Shown here in pieces: positions 1 to 8,032 of a stretch of 64,000 nt of DNA. The notes under the pieces were generated by a model. The model saw only the letters and a program-made list of their open reading frames with translations. It had not been told where the DNA came from and searched no databases. Within the stretch, counting starts at the first letter, position 1; every line of letters starts with the position of its first letter. The DNA lies in contig CP173058.1 of NCBI GenBank assembly GCA_044772875.1, positions 3,720,001-3,784,000 of the forward strand. The letters are read 5' to 3'. Both the position numbers and the translations under genes were made by a program. Origin of the DNA: Morganella morganii_D. GTDB taxonomy: Bacteria > Pseudomonadota > Gammaproteobacteria > Enterobacterales > Enterobacteriaceae.

Positions 1-728
1 AATGTTTCTGAATTAATTCTTTCGTTTTTTTGATATATGTAAATGATTTCTTTTCTTTCATTAAAATCAGGTGTCATGATGATATCATTTTTATTTATCT
101 TTGATTTCATTTTGTTAACCGCAAAAATAGTATAGTCCGGGAGTTCGTTTTTTATTTTTCTTATAACATTTTCGTTTGATGTGAATATGAGTATTTTGTT
201 TTCTTTTATAATGTATTCATTATTGTTAGTGTGGTTGTATATAATATTTTTATAATTTATTGTATGTTCACTATTATCTGTATTCTTTTTATTTTTCCCG
301 GATATCAAGCCTGCTATCAATATGACCGATAATGTCAGTAAGACATAAAAAAAAGATTGCCGTGAAAGTCTGCGGCTACGTGAACCGGTCTTTCTTTTCA
401 TGGACAGTATGTTTTCATTCCAGGTTTCATGTTGTTCTTTTATAGCGAAAAATGGAATTCCCTGATAAGAAAATAATGAGTTATAACTGATGTCCATTGT
501 TATAAATTCGTTGCTGTGCGTAATACAGGAAACACAATAATGGTTCTCATGTAATTCTGCCTCGATACGGTGTAATGATGAATCCGGCACCGGGAGCGAT
601 AATAGTATCAGAGCGTCACTGGATTCAATAGTATCGTTATTATTAATATGATATTTACCAGAAGGCAATGTTATTTCTTCTCGTGATGCATCTTCGGTTA
701 TTATTATCATGTTATATAATTTTTTCAT
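1..728 (-). CDS. prgH: PrgH-like T3SS inner-membrane ring protein, partial
   Basis: The reading frame starts at the ATG at 726-728 on the minus strand and runs off the left edge (about 242 codons visible, 3' end missing). The N-terminal ~130 residues would be the cytoplasmic FHA-like domain of the PrgH/MxiG family. A basic stretch (KRKTGSRSRR) precedes one membrane segment (FFYVLLTLSVILIAGLISG), followed by a periplasmic ring-building part. PrgH anchors the needle complex in the inner membrane. The gene is divergent from the invF/invG pair, as expected for an SPI-1-type locus, and is strongly AT-rich compared with the core genes. The call rests on topology, sequence style and neighbours; weak similarity is normal for this protein. 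Confidence 0.7.
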   Translation of the reverse strand, partial: MKKLYNMIIITEDASREEITLPSGKYHINNNDTIESSDALILLSLPVPDSSLHRIEAELHENHYCVSCITHSNEFITMDISYNSLFSYQGIPFFAIKEQHETWNENILSMKRKTGSRSRRLSRQSFFYVLLTLSVILIAGLISGKNKKNTDNSEHTINYKNIIYNHTNNNEYIIKENKILIFTSNENVIRKIKNELPDYTIFAVNKMKSKINKNDIIMTPDFNERKEIIYIYQKNERINSET

Positions 729-939
729 TAATTAATCCTGGTTATAAATCTATACGTATAATGTCTTTAATTTATCCTGTATTTCTTTTTTTTAAATAGT
801 AGTTAGTTTCATAAAAAAATGGTAGTAAAAAATAGTGTGATATTTTAAATTCACTGCTAAATTTTAGTTCGTTCAGTAGTGGTTTAATGTTGTACAGGTA
901 TCTGTTATATATTCTGATGCAAAGGATGATTGAATTCAT
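729..939. promoter_or_regulatory. Divergent promoter region, prgH / invF
   Basis: This AT-rich intergenic stretch of about 210 bp separates two divergent T3SS transcription units and must hold both promoters. I see no confident -35/-10 pair or operator. A purine-rich AAAGGA lies upstream of the ATG at 940, somewhat further away than usual for a ribosome binding site. Confidence 0.35.
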
Positions 940-1197
940 ATGGAAAAGGAAAGTCGGATCTATATTTACAATGATATATATAAAACAGATGGGTGTGGTG
1001 GAGATAATCAGGTTGATTTCTGTTTTCCACTGTCAAAATGTATAAAACTGCTGGCGTTTATAGACTGTCATTATGATTTGTCACGAACAGATAATAATGA
1101 AACAACCGATAACAAAGGTTGTCATGATTATGAGGTTATTTTTTCTGTTCAGGGAAATGCGGAAAATCCGGAATACCGGGTTGTCGTGAAATGCTGA
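940..1197 (+). CDS. InvF/MxiE-like regulator, N-terminal half in its own frame
   Basis: This 85-residue ORF has the segment KCIKLLAFID, which resembles the LLAFID region of Salmonella InvF upstream of its DNA-binding domain. The next ORF, which starts at 1191 in the -1 frame and overlaps by 7 nt, carries the matching HTH half. Together they make an InvF-like protein of roughly normal length. So this is either the first half of a regulator expressed by frameshifting or translational coupling, or the 5' part of a regulator broken by an indel. Shigella mxiE and Yersinia ysaE are known two-frame regulators of this family. The sequence alone cannot decide between these options. Confidence 0.6.
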   Translation: MEKESRIYIYNDIYKTDGCGGDNQVDFCFPLSKCIKLLAFIDCHYDLSRTDNNETTDNKGCHDYEVIFSVQGNAENPEYRVVVKC

Positions 1198-1571
1198 ATG
1201 AAAACAGTGTAATAAAAACATTTTTTAATACACTTAGGCACTCTGAACATTACTGGCTGGTGAAACACCTGATCAGTGCAGCGGATTGCAAAAATAATAA
1301 TATCAGGGATATCAGCCAGCGCTACGGGTTATCCGGTACCCACTTCAGGCGCCTGTGCCAGCGTTATATCGGTAATCAGAGTAAGTATCAGCTGCGTCAC
1401 TGGCGCGGGGTGGCCTCTGTGCTGGATATCCTGGTGAAAGAACATTCACTGACCCGTATCGCTGCGGATAACGGCTACTGTTCAGCATCGCATTTCTCAA
1501 ATGAAATCAAAATATTATTTGGTATGTCGCCCCGGAAAATAAGGAATTTAAATCATGTGGTTAAAAAATAA
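1191..1571 (+). CDS. invF: InvF/MxiE-like AraC-family T3SS regulator, DNA-binding half
   Basis: This 126-residue protein has an AraC/XylS-type double HTH: one helix pair around DISQRYGLSGTHFRRLC, the second around RIAADNGYCSASHFSNEI, and the family ending LFGMSPRKIR. SEHYWLV, THFRRLC and SHFSNEIK all resemble Salmonella InvF, which activates effector genes together with chaperone SicA. The protein is about half the usual InvF length because the N-terminal part is encoded in the previous, differently framed ORF. The frame is open upstream only to 1134, so no long start exists here. Its end overlaps the secretin start by 17 nt, so the two are probably co-translated. Confidence 0.75.
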   Translation: MLNENSVIKTFFNTLRHSEHYWLVKHLISAADCKNNNIRDISQRYGLSGTHFRRLCQRYIGNQSKYQLRHWRGVASVLDILVKEHSLTRIAADNGYCSASHFSNEIKILFGMSPRKIRNLNHVVKK

Positions 1572-3180
1572 TACCGGGGGATTGCTCTGTTTTGTTCTCT
1601 GCCTGTTTTCCCTGCCGGCGGCAGCGGAACAAATACTGTTATATGAAAAAAAACCGCCGCGTCAGGAACAGTATGTGGCGAAAGAAACACGGCTGGATCA
1701 TTTTTTTGATGCGCTGGCAGGCCGGCTGGATGTCATGATTATTTCGTCAGAAACCGTGAAGAAGAAGAAGATTTCCGGGACATTTGATTTATCTGACCCG
1801 CAGGCGGCGCTGTCGCAGATGCTGAAAACCATGGCGCTGGTGTCATACCGGGAAAATCGCACTCTCTATATTTACAGCAGCAATGAAATTGAATCTTCCA
1901 TGCTGACGCTGAATTCCATTACCCGCAATGAGCTGACGGCTTTTCTGAAGCAAACCGGGTTGTTTGATGCGCAATATCCGCTGACATCCGACAGGCAGCA
2001 GCGGATTTTGTATATCACCGCCCCTCCGCGCTATCTGGCTCTCATCCGTTCTGCGGCGGATGCACTTGAGGCGCAATACAGCGTGCAGGAACAGGGTATA
2101 AATCCGGAAGATGAGCATATTCAGCTGGTTAAGCTGGAAAACAGTTTTGTGCAGGACAGGGAGATTACGTCCCGCGGGAAAAGTCTGATACTGCCGGGGG
2201 TAGCATCCGCATTGCGGGAATTACTGGATTCCGGGTCAGGGGCAAAAACCGGTCTGGTGGCCCGGGATGCAGAACAGGAAAACGCGTTGCCGGCTGAAAC
2301 CGTCTGGCTGAGTGGTGAACGGGTGCGGATTGTGCCGTTGCAGGGCGAAAACAGTCTGTTGTTAAAAGGGAGCCGTAGTGCGTTGCACTTAATCAATCAG
2401 CTGATAAAACAACTGGATGTTGCAAAACCTCAGATCGAATTATCACTGTGGATTATTGATGTATCAAAAAATGAAGCTGACCAGTTAGGGATCAACTGGC
2501 AGGCGGACTATGGTACAGGGAACATGAAAGTGGCATTTAATATTAGTGAGCTTAATCAGTTCACCGGATTTTCCTTTTTCAGCAAAATCAGGGCATTGTC
2601 AGCGAAGGGGCAGGCCAATATGGTATCCCGCCCGATTATTCTGACTCAGGATAATACCCCGGCTATTTTTGATAATAACACCACCTTCTACAGTAAGTTA
2701 CAGGGAGAGCGGATGTCATCTCTGGAAAGCATCACGTATGGCACCAAAGTGAGTGTGACACCGCGGATTGCCAATCTGCGGAAATCTGTGGAAATGATTA
2801 TTGAACTTGAAGACGGTGCGCAGAAAAAAGAGGCTGACGGAACAACCGGTGAAGATGCACTACCGGTAATTAATCGCACGAATATCAGTACGATAGCCAG
2901 AGTCGCACAGGGAAATACACTGCTGATTGGCGGCTATACCCGGGAAAATACCCATCGTCATAACGATAAAATTCCGCTGCTGGGGGATATCCCGCTGGCA
3001 GGCCGGTTGTTTCAGTTTGAATCAGTAAAGACAGAAAAAATGGTTCGGCTTTTTTTGTTGCAGCCCCGTATCCTGCAGCAGGATTTTTTCAGCGATACAG
3101 AGATTACCGGACATGTTCCGTTTAATCATGAGAATAAACAAGGTATTAAGCTGATGCAAAAACTGAAGCAGGACTATTGA
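1555..3180 (+). CDS. invG: InvG-like T3SS outer-membrane secretin
   Basis: This 541-residue protein matches the InvG/MxiD/YscC secretin family. It has a signal peptide ending near PAAAEQ, then N0 and N1 ring domains (about 35-180), an N3-like domain with a long insert (about 185-290), and the secretin core with the hallmarks ELSLWIIDV, VVSRP-like MVSRPIILTQ, AIFDNN and GNTLLIGGYTR. Secretins form the outer-membrane ring of the needle complex. Length is close to Salmonella InvG (562). The gene overlaps the upstream regulator and is followed two bases later by a probable invE-like start that runs into the prophage end. The gene itself looks intact, but the rest of its operon is not next to it. 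Confidence 0.9.
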   Translation: MWLKNNTGGLLCFVLCLFSLPAAAEQILLYEKKPPRQEQYVAKETRLDHFFDALAGRLDVMIISSETVKKKKISGTFDLSDPQAALSQMLKTMALVSYRENRTLYIYSSNEIESSMLTLNSITRNELTAFLKQTGLFDAQYPLTSDRQQRILYITAPPRYLALIRSAADALEAQYSVQEQGINPEDEHIQLVKLENSFVQDREITSRGKSLILPGVASALRELLDSGSGAKTGLVARDAEQENALPAETVWLSGERVRIVPLQGENSLLLKGSRSALHLINQLIKQLDVAKPQIELSLWIIDVSKNEADQLGINWQADYGTGNMKVAFNISELNQFTGFSFFSKIRALSAKGQANMVSRPIILTQDNTPAIFDNNTTFYSKLQGERMSSLESITYGTKVSVTPRIANLRKSVEMIIELEDGAQKKEADGTTGEDALPVINRTNISTIARVAQGNTLLIGGYTRENTHRHNDKIPLLGDIPLAGRLFQFESVKTEKMVRLFLLQPRILQQDFFSDTEITGHVPFNHENKQGIKLMQKLKQDY

Positions 3181-3181
3181 T

Positions 3182-3213
3182 ATGATAAATGGTTTACCCG
3201 GTGCAGTGGCTTT
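3182..3213 (+). pseudogene. invE-like start cut off by the prophage end
   Basis: An ATG one base after the secretin stop opens a frame reading MINGLPGAVAF. Salmonella invE, the next gene in SPI-1, begins MIPGTTSGISF. The frame enters the prophage right end at 3214 and stops within about 50 codons. Gene order supports a truncated T3SS gatekeeper gene, but so few residues are left that the match is only suggestive. Confidence 0.45.
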
Positions 3214-3293
3214 TGTAGCGCGGCGCGAAATTCTGCACTATCAGGCGCGAAATTCTGCACAGCGGGGAATGGTGAAATCAGCGCATTTTGCAC
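3214..3293. repeat. Prophage right end with tandem transposase-binding boxes
   Basis: Two perfect 17-bp direct copies of GGCGCGAAATTCTGCAC lie at 3222-3238 and 3244-3260, spaced 22 bp start to start, exactly the period of the R1/R2 sites of Mu. A degenerate third copy (GCGCATTTTGCAC) is at 3281-3293. The end starts with TG, as in Mu. The related core GTGCAGAAT occurs inverted at the left end. Transposase binding is inferred from position and spacing. Confidence 0.7.
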
Positions 3294-3340
3294 AGTGCAA
3301 AATTGATTCAATATTCCTCGCTATCCAATGTTAATTAATT

Positions 3341-3901
3341 CTATCTACGCCTTCCAATCGGAAAATATCGATACATCGTCGATGCCCCTACACCATAAAT
3401 AATTGCCAGCTGCTGCCGGGAATACCCTTTATCCAGCAGGCGACCGATTTGCTCCCGGTCATTATGTGTCAGTGCCGTCGGTCTTCCGCCGATTCTGCCC
3501 TGTGCTCTCGCTGCGGCTAATCCTGCCAGCGTACGCTCCACTATCAGCTCGCGTTCCATTTCTGCCAGTGCTGACATGACGTGAAAGAAAAATCGCCCCA
3601 TCGCGGTGCTGGTGTCGATACTGTCCGTCAGTGACCGGAAGTGTGCGCCGCGTTCATGCAGATCAGATATCAGCGCTATCAGGTTTTTGACACTGCGCCC
3701 GAGCCTGTCCAGCTTCCACACTGCCAGTGTATCGCCCGGCTGAATGGCCTTTAATGCCCGTTTCAGTCCCGGTCTGATGGCAGTTTTACCGCTCATTTTG
3801 TCCTCAAAAATCTGGTCGCAATTTATGCTGATGAGCGCGTTTCGCTGTAAATCGCTGTTTTGGTCAGTTGTTGATACGCGGATATAGCCGATGACAGCCA
3901 T
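3341..3901 (-). CDS. gin: Gin-type DNA invertase (serine recombinase)
   Basis: This 186-residue serine recombinase has the resolvase/invertase fold: nucleophile Ser10 in YIRVSTTDQ, the Arg-rich active-site motif VWKLDRLGRS, the long E helix (MERELIVERT), and a C-terminal HTH ending in a basic tail. Its start codon lies 62 bp from the nearer gix-like site, as in Mu, where gin borders the G segment. It should flip the segment 3964-5967 and so switch the tail-fibre C-terminus. Flipping normally needs host Fis bound to an enhancer; I did not identify the enhancer. Confidence 0.92.
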   Translation of the reverse strand: MAVIGYIRVSTTDQNSDLQRNALISINCDQIFEDKMSGKTAIRPGLKRALKAIQPGDTLAVWKLDRLGRSVKNLIALISDLHERGAHFRSLTDSIDTSTAMGRFFFHVMSALAEMERELIVERTLAGLAAARAQGRIGGRPTALTHNDREQIGRLLDKGYSRQQLAIIYGVGASTMYRYFPIGRRR

Positions 3902-3962
3902 TGTTTTCCCTCATGTTTACTGTAATGACGGGATTATTACGGATTTATCCGGCTATGGCTGC

Positions 3963-4523
3963 ATTCCTGAAAACCTTGGTTTACCGGAATTGCTGAAACT
4001 GAAAAGAGATAAAACGGATAATGTTTTCTCCGAACTGGTATATCAACCCACAGTGTCTGACTCGGTTTGGTTCTACAGGGCTGAAACAGGGGAAATAGGG
4101 CTGGCAGTTACAAGGGGGAGTAAAGTTGTTTACTTAAATCTTGGGATTGAAAGTACCGGTACGGCAGCAACCATCGAGAATATAACCAACGCTTTAACAG
4201 GCTACGCTAAAAAGGATGACCTGTTTGGCACTGGTCAGCGCTGGGTTGACGTGACTGCACTTAGGCAGCGCGGCGTTGTTTATACTAACACCACCTCAAA
4301 ACCTATATTTATCGCTATAAGTCACATCAGCTCAAATAAAGCCAATGGTGAATATGTCGGTTTCGGTTTTGATGTAGATGGGAAAATGGTTTATGGGGCA
4401 ACGGCGACAAATAACCAGTGGATGGAGGCGCTATCAGTACCAGTCCAACCGGGCGGGAAGTATGTATTTAATGCTGATCCCTCACAGATAAACTACAAAA
4501 GCTGGATGGAGTTTCGTGGATGA
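3963..4523 (+). CDS. Silent alternative tail-fibre C-terminus (S')
   Basis: This is the 3' part of a tail-fibre gene, without its own constant N-terminus. The frame continues upstream to 3891, but the homologous part begins in the gix-like site (PENLGLPELLKLKRDKTDN). It should be expressed only after inversion fuses it to the first ~150 residues of S. Its later part (for example FIAISHISSNKANG and VGFGFDVDGKMVY) is unrelated to the S variable end, so it probably recognises a different host receptor. It overlaps U' by 4 nt. Confidence 0.8.
   Translation: MPENLGLPELLKLKRDKTDNVFSELVYQPTVSDSVWFYRAETGEIGLAVTRGSKVVYLNLGIESTGTAATIENITNALTGYAKKDDLFGTGQRWVDVTALRQRGVVYTNTTSKPIFIAISHISSNKANGEYVGFGFDVDGKMVYGATATNNQWMEALSVPVQPGGKYVFNADPSQINYKSWMEFRG
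3964..3989 (+). other. gix-like inversion crossover site (gin-proximal)
   Basis: This is a 26-bp imperfect palindrome with the core AAAACCTTGGTTTA, two 12-bp arms and a 2-bp centre. It closely resembles Mu gix and Salmonella hix sites. It is inverted relative to the copy at 5942-5967. Confidence 0.85.
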
Positions 4524-4951
4524 ACTACTACAAAGATAAATCAGGCACTGTATATGCCTACGACGATGAACAAATGGCTGTGATTGACAGAATAAACACA
4601 CCTGATTTTGATAAAGAAAAAGAGCAGATTCCGGCGGTTTTCTTTGAAATTAACGAGAGAATTAAAGGTATGCACAAAATGACAGCGAAAGAAGTTGATG
4701 CGCATATCAATCCGCCGGTAACCAAGGAGCAATTGATCGCAGAGGCAGAAGCAAAAAAACAATATCTGATTGCTGATGCTAACCAAAAAACCCAGCTCTG
4801 GCAGACTCAGCTTTTACTGGGAATCATCACGGAAGAAGATAAGGCCAGCCTCAAAGAATGGATGCTGTACGTGCAGGAGGTGCAGGCGGTAGATCCATCC
4901 CCCGGGGCTGCTGTGGTATGGCCTACACCACCGGCTTCACCGGCCAGTTAA
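4520..4951 (+). CDS. Tail-fibre assembly protein U' (silent orientation)
   Basis: This 143-residue protein of the phage tail-fibre assembly (Tfa / Caudo_TAP) family has the typical central helical block EQLIAEAEAKKQYLIADANQ and ends in a conserved WP motif (VVWPTPP). Tfa proteins help fibres trimerise and may cap them. It is coupled to S' by a 4-nt overlap and is the partner of that fibre end. It overlaps U tail to tail by 29 bp, like U and U' of Mu. Confidence 0.85.
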   Translation: MNYYKDKSGTVYAYDDEQMAVIDRINTPDFDKEKEQIPAVFFEINERIKGMHKMTAKEVDAHINPPVTKEQLIAEAEAKKQYLIADANQKTQLWQTQLLLGIITEEDKASLKEWMLYVQEVQAVDPSPGAAVVWPTPPASPAS

Positions 4952-5348
4952 TATCCGGGGCGGTGGATACGTCCACTGCCTCCAGTTCATCCAGATAATC
5001 CAGCCAGGCATTTAACAGTTCAAGTTCGTCGGGCTTGATGCGACCAAGACCATGCTTTATCCGTAGCATCGCTGTTTCGGATTCCACTTCTGATATCAAA
5101 AATGCTTTTTTGACTTCCGCCTGACGTACCAGTTCCTCATGGGTCGGCGGAGTGATACTCACCCAGGCAGGTCGACCCTTGATACTACCAAGCTCTTTAC
5201 CTTCCGGAGCCGGTTGCATCCAGTATTTATCGCGTTCTGCGTCTGTCAGTTTAACGATATCGTCCGGCCACGTTCCGGCAGCAATATAGCCGTCTTTCAT
5301 ATCCAGAGGGTAAAACGCCAGCGTTGTGGCTGAGAAACACATTTTCAT
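4923..5348 (-). CDS. Tail-fibre assembly protein U
   Basis: This 141-residue Tfa-family protein has the N-terminal part (GYIAAGTWPDDIVKLTDAE), the helical block LVRQAEVKKAFLISEVE, and the terminal INWPVKP motif. It overlaps S by 4 nt and is in the expressed orientation, so it is probably the active assembly factor for the current fibre. Its C-terminal helical half is clearly related to U', while the N-terminal half differs, as expected if each fits its own fibre. Confidence 0.87.
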   Translation of the reverse strand: MKMCFSATTLAFYPLDMKDGYIAAGTWPDDIVKLTDAERDKYWMQPAPEGKELGSIKGRPAWVSITPPTHEELVRQAEVKKAFLISEVESETAMLRIKHGLGRIKPDELELLNAWLDYLDELEAVDVSTAPDINWPVKPVV

Positions 5349-6409
5349 AAATAAAATCCTATCGCAAGCCAGTTGGTGGCGTAATTACCGGGAGGGTTTA
5401 CTTTGTCTGAAGAATTACTTAGTACACAAACTTGTGTGGCATTAAATCCGACATTTGTTACTTCATTGGCAGTCCATGCTGACGTTGTATACCTGCCACC
5501 CTGTGCTGACTCTCCAATAAACTGTGGCGGTCTTGTGAAAGCTATCGGGAATTTAATGTAGATATCTGTCGGTGACTGCCCGGATACACCCCACTGCATA
5601 AGCAGCCCACCCGGAAATTTCTGATACCCATTTGTTTCAGATAAATTGCTAAAATCAGCAGGAAGCCCCCGTACCAAATCGGCGTCAAGCCCTGACCCGG
5701 TACCGTCAACCTGAAGCAGTTTTGTCAGTATTGCCTGCGCCGTTACCTGTTCTTCAAGAGCAAAACTTCCTGCTTTGTTTTGCAAATAGACGTATTTTGC
5801 GACGCCGCCGGTATTAAAAGCGAGAGCAAACTGCCCTTTATTTTCATCATAAGCCAGCCAAAAAACATCCTCTGCCCCTTCAGGCTTAAATGTCACTGCC
5901 GGGAAGATATTATCTGTCTTATCTCTCTTCAGGTTCAGCAATTCCGATAAACCAAGGTTTTCGATAAACTTCGGTTTATCCGGAATGTCTGCGCCGTTCT
6001 GGTCTTTGGCGAGTTTGCTGTTAGCATCAGCAACACTGGCTTTTTTGCCGAGTTCTGTGGTCACTAAATGCAGTGAAGGAACTTTTGTTGTGTCGTTACC
6101 AAGTTGCTGAGCGATATCCGCCTTATCAATCTTTTTACTCAGTCCCAGCGTTAAATCACCGCTGGTTGCATAGCCACCACTGCCGATAATCTGGCTGATA
6201 GCCTCTGCCAGCTGATTCTGTTTTTGTGGATTCGGCTGCATCCCTGCTTTAGTCAGCACGGCAATAATTTCAGCCTGAATGTCGCGGGTTGCACCCTGAA
6301 CATCATTAAGCCATGCAGCGGTGACAATAGTGCCGAGTTGACCGGTAGTCGGATCACCGTCATGAAAAGCATGGTCAGTTGTATCGATAGGCGGCATTAA
6401 ATTCTGCAT
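5345..6409 (-). CDS. Tail-fibre protein S (constant plus current variable end)
   Basis: This 354-residue side tail-fibre protein has an N-terminal ~150-residue constant part that attaches to the baseplate (DHAFHDGDPTTGQLGTIVTAAWLNDVQ is typical, as in other Mu/P2-type fibres). The gix-like site follows at IENLGL. The variable end contains QKFPGGLLMQWG and a C-terminal TNWLAIGFYL, both common at fibre tips. It binds the host surface. It follows gp48 by 1 nt and is coupled to U. Confidence 0.88.
   Translation of the reverse strand: MQNLMPPIDTTDHAFHDGDPTTGQLGTIVTAAWLNDVQGATRDIQAEIIAVLTKAGMQPNPQKQNQLAEAISQIIGSGGYATSGDLTLGLSKKIDKADIAQQLGNDTTKVPSLHLVTTELGKKASVADANSKLAKDQNGADIPDKPKFIENLGLSELLNLKRDKTDNIFPAVTFKPEGAEDVFWLAYDENKGQFALAFNTGGVAKYVYLQNKAGSFALEEQVTAQAILTKLLQVDGTGSGLDADLVRGLPADFSNLSETNGYQKFPGGLLMQWGVSGQSPTDIYIKFPIAFTRPPQFIGESAQGGRYTTSAWTANEVTNVGFNATQVCVLSNSSDKVNPPGNYATNWLAIGFYL
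5942..5967 (-). other. gix-like inversion crossover site (inside S)
   Basis: This 26-bp site lies within the S coding sequence. On the plus strand its core reads AAACCAAGGTTT; on the minus strand it aligns with the site at 3964-3989, with the same TT centre. The two sites are therefore inverted repeats, which favours inversion rather than deletion. Confidence 0.85.
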
Positions 6410-6410
6410 A

Positions 6411-6974
6411 TCACGATTCCTGATAAGTAAAATAACAATAGGTGTGTGCGGGTTTTAAGTCCTGGAACAGGCTTTCAAGAACGGAATCCGCATAGACAGT
6501 CAGCCGGTCACCGGCAGCGGAAACACCGGCACGAAAACGGTATGGCTGCACTTTGGAGCCATAAACATTAACGACCCACAGCCATAAAGCATCTTTGTGC
6601 ATCAGCCGGTCACCGGCACGGTTTACACCGGCCTGAAACGGCTGAGGTTCTTCTATGGTGATTCTGTACCCCATACGTTCAGCCAGATGAATGAAGTAAG
6701 GAATGGAGAGTCCGCCGGTTTCCGACAGCTTAAACAGCACCATTTCAAGGCGCTGCTGATACGTCTGACTGTAATCAGTTGTCAGTCCCAGAACCCGTTC
6801 CCAGTCAGCCAGTAACGCATCCGAAAAAAACGGGGTGACCCCGTTCCGTACCCGTTCAGCCTGTTTTTGTGCCTTTGTCAGCTGGTCAGCCTCAGCCTGC
6901 AGTTCTGCATCCAGTACGGGGGCATCCGTACCGTAACTGACCGGCGGCAATAACAGCTTCAGCAGGGATTTCAT
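6411..6974 (-). CDS. Baseplate-to-fibre connector, Mu gp48-like
   Basis: This 187-residue protein of the YmfQ/Mu gp48 family starts at the ATG overlapping the previous stop (ATGA) and begins MKSLLKLLLPPVSY. The helical N-terminal half has the family segment LLADWERVLGL and LSIPYFIHLAERMGY, and the C-terminal half is beta-rich. In Mu, gp48 joins the wedge proteins to the tail fibres. The position between gp47 and S supports this. Confidence 0.85.
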   Translation of the reverse strand: MKSLLKLLLPPVSYGTDAPVLDAELQAEADQLTKAQKQAERVRNGVTPFFSDALLADWERVLGLTTDYSQTYQQRLEMVLFKLSETGGLSIPYFIHLAERMGYRITIEEPQPFQAGVNRAGDRLMHKDALWLWVVNVYGSKVQPYRFRAGVSAAGDRLTVYADSVLESLFQDLKPAHTYCYFTYQES

Positions 6975-8032
6975 GCCATCATCCTCACGGTGACAGTACC
7001 GGGCTGCAGCCATTCCAGATGATCGGCATCAACCAGTGCGGGGACATTACCCGCAGGTTGTATAAACAAACGGTCACGGATGCCCGGAATCAGGGATACA
7101 GCGGTTTCTGCATCACTGCGGGTAAAACTTTCGCCGGGGGCAAGTCTGGACATTACCGCCTGAATTTCCGCTTTTACCTGTCTGACGGCATCATCCTGCG
7201 AAATACCGGCAATACGGATCTCAATATCAAAATCGATACGACGCTGCTCAGGAGCCAGTACCAGTGAGTTTTTAGCCGTGACCGGACGTACATCATCGAT
7301 ATGCGCCTGTGCGGCATCGATAATCTCCTGAGAAGGCAGACCATCAGCCGAGGTGATCGCCACATCCACCGTACCCAGACCACGGCGCAGCGGATAAACA
7401 AAGGCATTGGTCACACCCGGCACCTCAAGCGCCCAGCGGCGGTAATCATATTTATTACCGCCTGCAGGGGGACGCCGGATCAAATCCAGAAGGCGGGCCA
7501 GTAATGCCGCGTCAGTTTCCCTGTCTGTGCCACCGTTCAGCGGCTGAATAAGTACACGGCTGTTAACCCCCATAGGAGCACTGACCAGCTCAGCCGGGGT
7601 AATGGCACTGATATTTGAAACAGTGCCGGGTGTTGTGGCACTGACCGGTGCTGAAGCCTTGCCGTCCTCATCAATCACCACCTCCTGTGTGGTGATGACA
7701 CTGAGGGTTTCCCCCCTGATTTCCTGTCCGGACGGCAGAACCGCGTACGGTGTGCCGGTAAAGTCTGCAGTGCCGGATGCGGTGGTTGCTGGTTTGCGGA
7801 TGAGATTGCGGGTTCTGGCGTGCAGCTCAAGAAAATCGCTGTCAGCGGTGTCTGGGAAAATTTGACGGACAATCCATGACTGATGCTGATAAATCCCTGT
7901 TGCAACGCTGGCAACGGATGAGGCGCGGATAAAAAAATCACTGTCAGACCCGGTATCTGCATCCGGAAGCTGGTTTTTGATATCCCGCAGAATCTCACTG
8001 CGGATTTGTTCAAAGCCGGGTGTAATGAACAT
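6971..8032 (-). CDS. Baseplate J-like wedge protein, Mu gp47-like
   Basis: This 353-residue baseplate J family protein has the N-terminal helical part FEQIRSEILRDIKNQLPDADTGSDSD, the diagnostic LNGGTDRETDAALLARLLDLIRRPPAGGNKYDY, and a C-terminal part with PGIRDRLFIQP. It is a structural wedge subunit of the contractile-tail baseplate. It overlaps its neighbours by 1 and 4 nt. Confidence 0.92.
   Translation of the reverse strand: MFITPGFEQIRSEILRDIKNQLPDADTGSDSDFFIRASSVASVATGIYQHQSWIVRQIFPDTADSDFLELHARTRNLIRKPATTASGTADFTGTPYAVLPSGQEIRGETLSVITTQEVVIDEDGKASAPVSATTPGTVSNISAITPAELVSAPMGVNSRVLIQPLNGGTDRETDAALLARLLDLIRRPPAGGNKYDYRRWALEVPGVTNAFVYPLRRGLGTVDVAITSADGLPSQEIIDAAQAHIDDVRPVTAKNSLVLAPEQRRIDFDIEIRIAGISQDDAVRQVKAEIQAVMSRLAPGESFTRSDAETAVSLIPGIRDRLFIQPAGNVPALVDADHLEWLQPGTVTVRMMA

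Larger units (their letters stand above)
3964..5967. other. Invertible tail-fibre segment (G-segment analogue)
   Basis: Two inverted 26-bp gix-like sites bound 2.0 kb holding the alternative 3' end of the tail-fibre gene S', two fibre-assembly genes U' and U arranged tail to tail, and the variable part of S. Homology continues about 60 bp inside both sites (both frames read ENLG-ELL-LKRDKTDN), so inversion keeps the reading frame. In the orientation present here, S-U is expressed and S'-U' is silent. Confidence 0.88.

Noticed and set aside
1139..1144. T6 run as the slippage site joining the two InvF halves
   Set aside because: The run is short (MxiE has nine), and similarity to InvF in the first frame seems to continue well past it; kept only as an alternative.
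3214..3340. com/mom DNA-modification genes at the prophage right end
   Set aside because: Only about 125 bp lie between gin and the end, with no coding frame.
3891..3962. ATG at 3891 as the start of an independent tail-fibre gene
   Set aside because: The homologous sequence begins only at the gix-like site; the upstream codons are in the gin 5' region and there is no ribosome binding site.
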